Assembly: GCA_947474875.1 (NCBI GenBank)
Contig: CANJKY010000007.1
Location: 1 to 16,089, forward strand
From: Gemmataceae bacterium
Lineage (GTDB): Bacteria > Planctomycetota > Planctomycetia > Gemmatales > Gemmataceae
Length of the DNA stretch: 16,089 nt
Reading direction: 5' to 3'
Positions within the stretch are counted from its first letter, which is position 1; every line of letters begins with the position of its first letter. The position numbers and the translations under genes were made by a program. The notes beneath the pieces are model-generated. The model saw only the letters and a program-made list of their open reading frames with translations, ran no database searches and had not been told where the DNA came from. Shown here piece by piece: positions 12,374 through 16,089 of this stretch.

Positions 12374-15300
12374 ATGCGCCTCTTCCCCCTCCTTCTTGTC
12401 CCTTGCACCTTGCTCCTTGTCACTTCCGCGCAAGCTCAGCGGAACGCCAAGGTGCCCGACCCGGACCCGGAGTTGGAGCGCCGCACGTTCGTGCTGCCGG
12501 ACGGGTTCGAGGTGAACCTGTGGGCGGCCGACCCGCTGCTGGCCAAGCCGATCCAGATGAACTTCGACAGCAAGGGGCGGCTGTGGGTGGCGGCCAGCGA
12601 GGTGTACCCGCAGATCAAGCCGGGGCAGAAGGCGGACGACAAGATCCTGATCCTGGAAGACACGACCGGCGCCGGCCGGGCGGACAAGACGACCGTGTTC
12701 GCCGACGGCCTGCTCATCCCCACGGCGGTGGAGCCGGACCAGCACGGCGGGTGCTTCGCGGCGGACAGCACCGAGTTGGTTCACTTCAGCGGCCCGGACG
12801 CGAAGACCGGCAAGGCGACGAAGAAGCGGATCGTGCTGAGCGGGTTCGGCACCGAGGACACGCACCACATCCTGCACACGTTCCGCACCGGGCCAGACTG
12901 CAACCTGTACATGAGCCAGAGCATCTACATCCACAGCCACATCGAGACCCCGCACGGGGTGCGGCGGCTGAACGCCGGCGGCATCTGGCAGTTCCGCCCG
13001 GAGACGGAGAAGTTGGAAGTGTTCGCCCGCGGGTGGGTGAACAGTTGGGGCACAGCTTGGAACAAGTGGGGTACCACGTTCGCCACCGACGGCGCCGGCG
13101 GGGAGGGGATCAACTACGTCGTGCCCGGCGCAGCGTACACCACCGCCCGCGATGTCGCCCGTATCCTGCCGGGGCTAAACCCCGGCTCGCCGAAGTACTG
13201 CGGGTTGGAAGTGGTGAGCGGGCGGCACCTGCCGGACGACTGGCAGCAGAACCTGATCACCAACGACTTCCGCGGGCACCGCGTGTGCCGGTACGTGGTG
13301 CAGGAGGACGGCAGCGGGTTCGTGGCGAAGGAGCAGAAGGAACTCATCCGCAGTACCCACCCGGCGTTCCGCCCGATCGACGTGAAGATGGGGCCGGACG
13401 GGGCGATCTACATCGCCGACTGGTACAACCCGATCATCCAACACGGGGAGGTGGACTTCCGCGACGAGCGGCGGGACAAGACGCACGGCCGCATCTGGCG
13501 GATCACCGCCAAGGGCCGCCCGCTGGTACCGAAGCCTAAGATCAGCGGCGCGACAGTGGACGAGTTGCTGGAACTGCTGAAGGCGCCGGAGGACTGGACG
13601 CGGAGCCACGCCCGCCAGGAGTTGAAGGCCCGCGGCGAGAAGGAAGTATTGCCGAAGCTGAAGGAGTGGGCCAAGAAGACGGATGATGACCGGTACAAGT
13701 TGGAAGCGCTCTGGACGTTGCAGGCGCTTGCCGTCGTGGACAAGGAATTCCTGGGCGGCGTACTGAAAGCGAAACTCGCTGACGTGCGGGCGTCGGCGTG
13801 TCGGGTAGCAGCGGACTGGGTGGATTTCACGGATTTCGAAGGTCTGAAGCTTGCGGAGTTGGCGAGCGACTCACACCCCCGAGTACGATTGGAAGCGGTG
13901 CGGGCGATGGCCCGGATGAAAGACACCTCCAACGCCATCGCCGAATTTCTGAACAAGCCGACCGATCGCTGGCTCGACTACGCCATTTGGCTCAGCCTCC
14001 GCGAGACCAAAGATGAGTGGTTACCGCTCGTGAAAGCCGGCAAGTTTGACTTCTGTGGCGACCCGAAGAAGCTGGTGTTCGCCCTGCAAGCGGCCGGCGA
14101 AGGGGACGTGAGCAAGCCGCTACGGGCGCTCGTCCGGCGGGCCGGCATCACCCCCGCCCAGCGGACCGACGCGCTCGCCGCCCTCGCCCGCCTGGGCAAC
14201 TCGGACGACCTCGGGTTCGTGCTGGTCGATCTGGAAGAGCGGATCAACAGCCCGACGTTCGACGCCGAGGCGGGCGTGGTGCTGCCGGTGATGGAGGCGG
14301 CCGTGCGGGCGCGGAAGCTGCCCCCGCCGCCGACCCGCGACGGGTTCCCGTGGGCCGGCAGCCTCGCCGACTGCACTCACAACGACCCCGGCCCGGCCCG
14401 GCAGGCGGCCCTGCGGCTGATGGGCCTGTGGAAGCAGGAGCGGTCGCTGCTCTCCTTCGAGAAGAGCTTCGTCCGGCGGAAGATGGCGTCGGACGAGGAC
14501 GTGCGGGCGCTGTACGACGGGCTGGCCCTGGCCGGCGGGGAGGCGTCGTCGGCTCTCGTGCGGCAGGTCGCCGCGGATGCCACTTCCCCGTACCGCCGGC
14601 TGGCCGTGACAGCCCTCCTCACCCTCGACGCCCCGGCCGCGGCGAAAGCGGCGGTCGACGCGCTGAAAGCCGAGAAATCGACGCCGGACGCCGAGCCGCT
14701 GTTCGCCGCGTTCGTCGGGCGGAAGGGCGGGGCGGCGGAGTTGGCGAAGGCGCTCGCTGACACCAAGCTGTCAGCGGACGTGGCGAAGGTGGGCGTGCGG
14801 GTGGCCCGCACTTCCGCCGCACCGGACCAGAAGCTGATCGACGCCCTGACGAAAGCCGGCGGACTGACCGAGCCGAAGCGGATGCTGACGAAGGCCGAAC
14901 TCGACCAGATGGTGGCGGACGTGCGGGCGAAGGGCGACCCGGCCCGCGGCGAGCTGGTGTACCGCCGGGCGGAGATGAACTGCCTGAAGTGCCACGGCGT
15001 AGCCGGCGCCGGCGGGCAGGTCGGCCCGGACATGACCAGCATCGGGGCGAGCGCCCAGGTGGACTACCTGATCGAGTCCATGCTCAACCCGAACGCCAAG
15101 ATCAAGGAGGGGTACAACTCGTTCCTGGTGAACACCGACGACGGGCGATCGTTCAGCGGCATCAAGGTACGGGAGACGAACGCCGAGATCGTGTTCCGCG
15201 ACGCCGAGGACCGGGAGATCATCGTCCGCAAGGCGGACAAGCCGGAGATCAAGCCGGGCAAGTCGCTCATGCCGGAGGGCCTCACCGACCCGCTGACGCA

Positions 15301-15811
15301 GCAGGAGTTTGTGGACCTGGTGCGGTTCCTGTCCGAACTCGGCAAGGGGCCGTACCTGGCGCAGCCGGGCAAGGTCGTCCGCCGCTGGCAGGCAGTGCTG
15401 CCGGTGCAGCCGCTGTTCACCACGGTCACGCGGGACCGGGTCGGGGCGGTGGCGACGGCGAAGGAGTTGCAGTGGGCGGCGGCGTACAGCCGCGTCAGCG
15501 GGGATCTGCCGGTCGAGGATCTGCCCAAGTGGAAGATCGGCGACGGGCCGTTCCAGGCGGTCGCCCGGTTCGATCTCGATTGCACCACCGCAGGCAAGGC
15601 GAAGCTGGTGTTCGGCGACACCGCCGGGCTGCAACTGTGGCTTGACGGCACCCCGCTGGAAGCCGGCAAGGAGGTGACGGTCGATCTCACCGCCGGTGTT
15701 CACACGGTCACGGTTCACGTCAAGCTGGACCAGCGGAAGGCCCCGCTGCGGGCGGAGTTGGCCGAGGTGGACGGCAGCCCGGCCCGCGTCCGCATCGTCG
15801 GCGGGAAGTAG
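12374..15811 (+). CDS. PVC-type CxxCH heme-binding, dehydrogenase-like protein
   Basis: 1145-residue exported multidomain protein of the TIGR02604/TIGR02603 type, common in planctomycetes and verrucomicrobia; substrate unknown. The ATG at 12374 starts a signal peptide (hydrophobic 3-18, cleavage near AQA-QR at 21); the ATG at 12338 adds a non-hydrophobic lead. Neither has a clear Shine-Dalgarno. Domains: six-bladed-propeller-like dehydrogenase region about 30-390 (LPDGFEVNLWAADPLLAKP, FDSKGRLWVA, GPDGAIYIADWYNP, THGRIWRIT); helical HEAT-like repeats about 394-840; cytochrome c domain about 850-1000 with CLKCH (C870, C873, H874) and likely axial methionine M966 in SLMPEG; and a C-terminal beta-sandwich about 1000-1145 (LQLWLDGTPLE, AGVHTVTVHV), perhaps sugar-binding. 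The SGNH-like protein upstream is a frequent companion. The codons of about 13640-14070 are less GC-rich than the rest. Confidence 0.92.
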   Translation: MRLFPLLLVPCTLLLVTSAQAQRNAKVPDPDPELERRTFVLPDGFEVNLWAADPLLAKPIQMNFDSKGRLWVAASEVYPQIKPGQKADDKILILEDTTGAGRADKTTVFADGLLIPTAVEPDQHGGCFAADSTELVHFSGPDAKTGKATKKRIVLSGFGTEDTHHILHTFRTGPDCNLYMSQSIYIHSHIETPHGVRRLNAGGIWQFRPETEKLEVFARGWVNSWGTAWNKWGTTFATDGAGGEGINYVVPGAAYTTARDVARILPGLNPGSPKYCGLEVVSGRHLPDDWQQNLITNDFRGHRVCRYVVQEDGSGFVAKEQKELIRSTHPAFRPIDVKMGPDGAIYIADWYNPIIQHGEVDFRDERRDKTHGRIWRITAKGRPLVPKPKISGATVDELLELLKAPEDWTRSHARQELKARGEKEVLPKLKEWAKKTDDDRYKLEALWTLQALAVVDKEFLGGVLKAKLADVRASACRVAADWVDFTDFEGLKLAELASDSHPRVRLEAVRAMARMKDTSNAIAEFLNKPTDRWLDYAIWLSLRETKDEWLPLVKAGKFDFCGDPKKLVFALQAAGEGDVSKPLRALVRRAGITPAQRTDALAALARLGNSDDLGFVLVDLEERINSPTFDAEAGVVLPVMEAAVRARKLPPPPTRDGFPWAGSLADCTHNDPGPARQAALRLMGLWKQERSLLSFEKSFVRRKMASDEDVRALYDGLALAGGEASSALVRQVAADATSPYRRLAVTALLTLDAPAAAKAAVDALKAEKSTPDAEPLFAAFVGRKGGAAELAKALADTKLSADVAKVGVRVARTSAAPDQKLIDALTKAGGLTEPKRMLTKAELDQMVADVRAKGDPARGELVYRRAEMNCLKCHGVAGAGGQVGPDMTSIGASAQVDYLIESMLNPNAKIKEGYNSFLVNTDDGRSFSGIKVRETNAEIVFRDAEDREIIVRKADKPEIKPGKSLMPEGLTDPLTQQEFVDLVRFLSELGKGPYLAQPGKVVRRWQAVLPVQPLFTTVTRDRVGAVATAKELQWAAAYSRVSGDLPVEDLPKWKIGDGPFQAVARFDLDCTTAGKAKLVFGDTAGLQLWLDGTPLEAGKEVTVDLTAGVHTVTVHVKLDQRKAPLRAELAEVDGSPARVRIVGGK

Positions 15812-15817
15812 GGTTCC

Positions 15818-15876
15818 GGTGGCACAGGCCTCCAGGCCTGTGTTGCCCTCCCACAGGCCTGGAGGCCTGTGCCACC
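15818..15876. repeat. Perfect 25-bp intergenic inverted repeat (hairpin)
   Basis: Arms 15818-15842 and 15852-15876 are exact reverse complements with a 9-base loop TTGCCCTCC. The outer end reads GGTGGCACAGG and each arm contains AGGCCT twice, so smaller alternative folds are possible. It starts six bases after the stop of the heme-binding gene and ends 13 bases before the next ATG. No T-run follows. It looks like a dispersed planctomycete palindromic repeat that may double as a transcript end. Confidence 0.93.
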
Positions 15877-15889
15877 AGTGTCGAGCACC

Positions 15890-16089
15890 ATGCGGATCGT
15901 CGCGTGCGGGTTCCGGGAGGTGAGCGAGGTCGGGTTCACCCCGGACGGCCGCACGCTGGTCGCGCTCGGGCACCGGCCGATGCCGCTGCGGTGCGAGTGG
16001 CACGACCTGGCCGGCGACGCCCTACCGCGGGCGTACACCCGGAAGACCATCTCCTGGTACGGGTTCGTCGTCAGCCCGCACGACGGCAC
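15890..16089 (+). CDS. 5' part of a probable WD40-type protein, cut by the window end
   Basis: An open frame of 66 codons begins at ATG 15890 and runs off the window without a stop. The residues VSEVGFTPDGRTLVALG (11-27) match the strand-turn-strand pattern of a WD40 or similar propeller blade, followed by REW-like LRCEWHDLAGDAL and VVSPHDG, which could open the next blade. Third codon positions are strongly G/C, as in neighbouring genes. There is no signal peptide and no strong ribosome site. A reverse-strand frame over the same bases crosses the hairpin and is disfavoured. WD40-rich proteins are common in Gemmataceae, but with so short a fragment the family remains tentative. Confidence 0.55.
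   Translation, partial: MRIVACGFREVSEVGFTPDGRTLVALGHRPMPLRCEWHDLAGDALPRAYTRKTISWYGFVVSPHDG

Noticed and set aside
15715..16089. Minus-strand open frame at the right end
   Set aside because: It crosses the 25-bp hairpin and the 3' end of the heme-binding gene; the plus-strand frame from 15890 shows a propeller-like motif instead.

Overview
The window looks like a chromosomal piece of a planctomycete of the Gemmataceae type (Gemmata and relatives). The evidence is the very high GC content and the gene families present, which are typical of or largely confined to Planctomycetes and Verrucomicrobia. These are a DUF1549/DUF1553 cytochrome-like protein paired with a Tat-exported DUF1501 protein, two TIGR03067-type proteins, a PVC-type CxxCH heme-binding dehydrogenase-like protein, and an FG-GAP surface protein with the N-terminal 'LECLEAR' leader motif. 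The assignment comes from recognising families by eye; no database search was possible.

Layout. At the left end (11-1819, minus) lies a secreted leishmanolysin-like metalloprotease with an FG-GAP beta-propeller. It is divergent from an exported M28 metallopeptidase (2231-4045, plus); the roughly 410-base spacer holds candidate promoters for both. A clear intrinsic terminator (4067-4099) separates the M28 gene from a long block on the minus strand (10632 down to 4107). In transcription order this block holds an enolase-superfamily enzyme, two tandem TIGR03067 paralogues, the DUF1549/DUF1553 protein, a small zinc-ribbon protein of unknown family, and the DUF1501 protein. Divergent from the enolase-family gene is a plus-strand run: an SGNH-like protein with degenerate catalytic blocks, a DUF4870 membrane protein, the large PVC-type heme-binding protein, and the beginning of a probable WD40-type protein cut by the window end.

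How the genes may work together. Most products carry export signals, so the window encodes mainly periplasmic or surface proteins: two metallopeptidases, two CxxCH-bearing proteins with their customary partners, and small TIGR03067 proteins. No complete metabolic pathway is visible. The DUF1553/DUF1501 pair and the SGNH/PVC-heme pair are recurrent planctomycete partnerships whose substrates are not established.

The least ordinary part is 5539-5972. A 43-base palindrome-bearing repeat occurs there as two inverted copies tightly flanking a lower-GC gene for a 113-residue C-x2-C/C-x2-C protein, and the whole unit sits between DUF1553 and DUF1501. It looks like a mobile or repeat-borne cassette inserted into an operon, with the repeats themselves supplying ribosome-binding-like sequence. 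Two further perfect hairpins (26 bp at 8340-8400 and 25 bp at 15818-15876, both with 9-base loops) mark other intergenic spaces. No tRNA, rRNA, CRISPR array, transposase or phage gene was seen.
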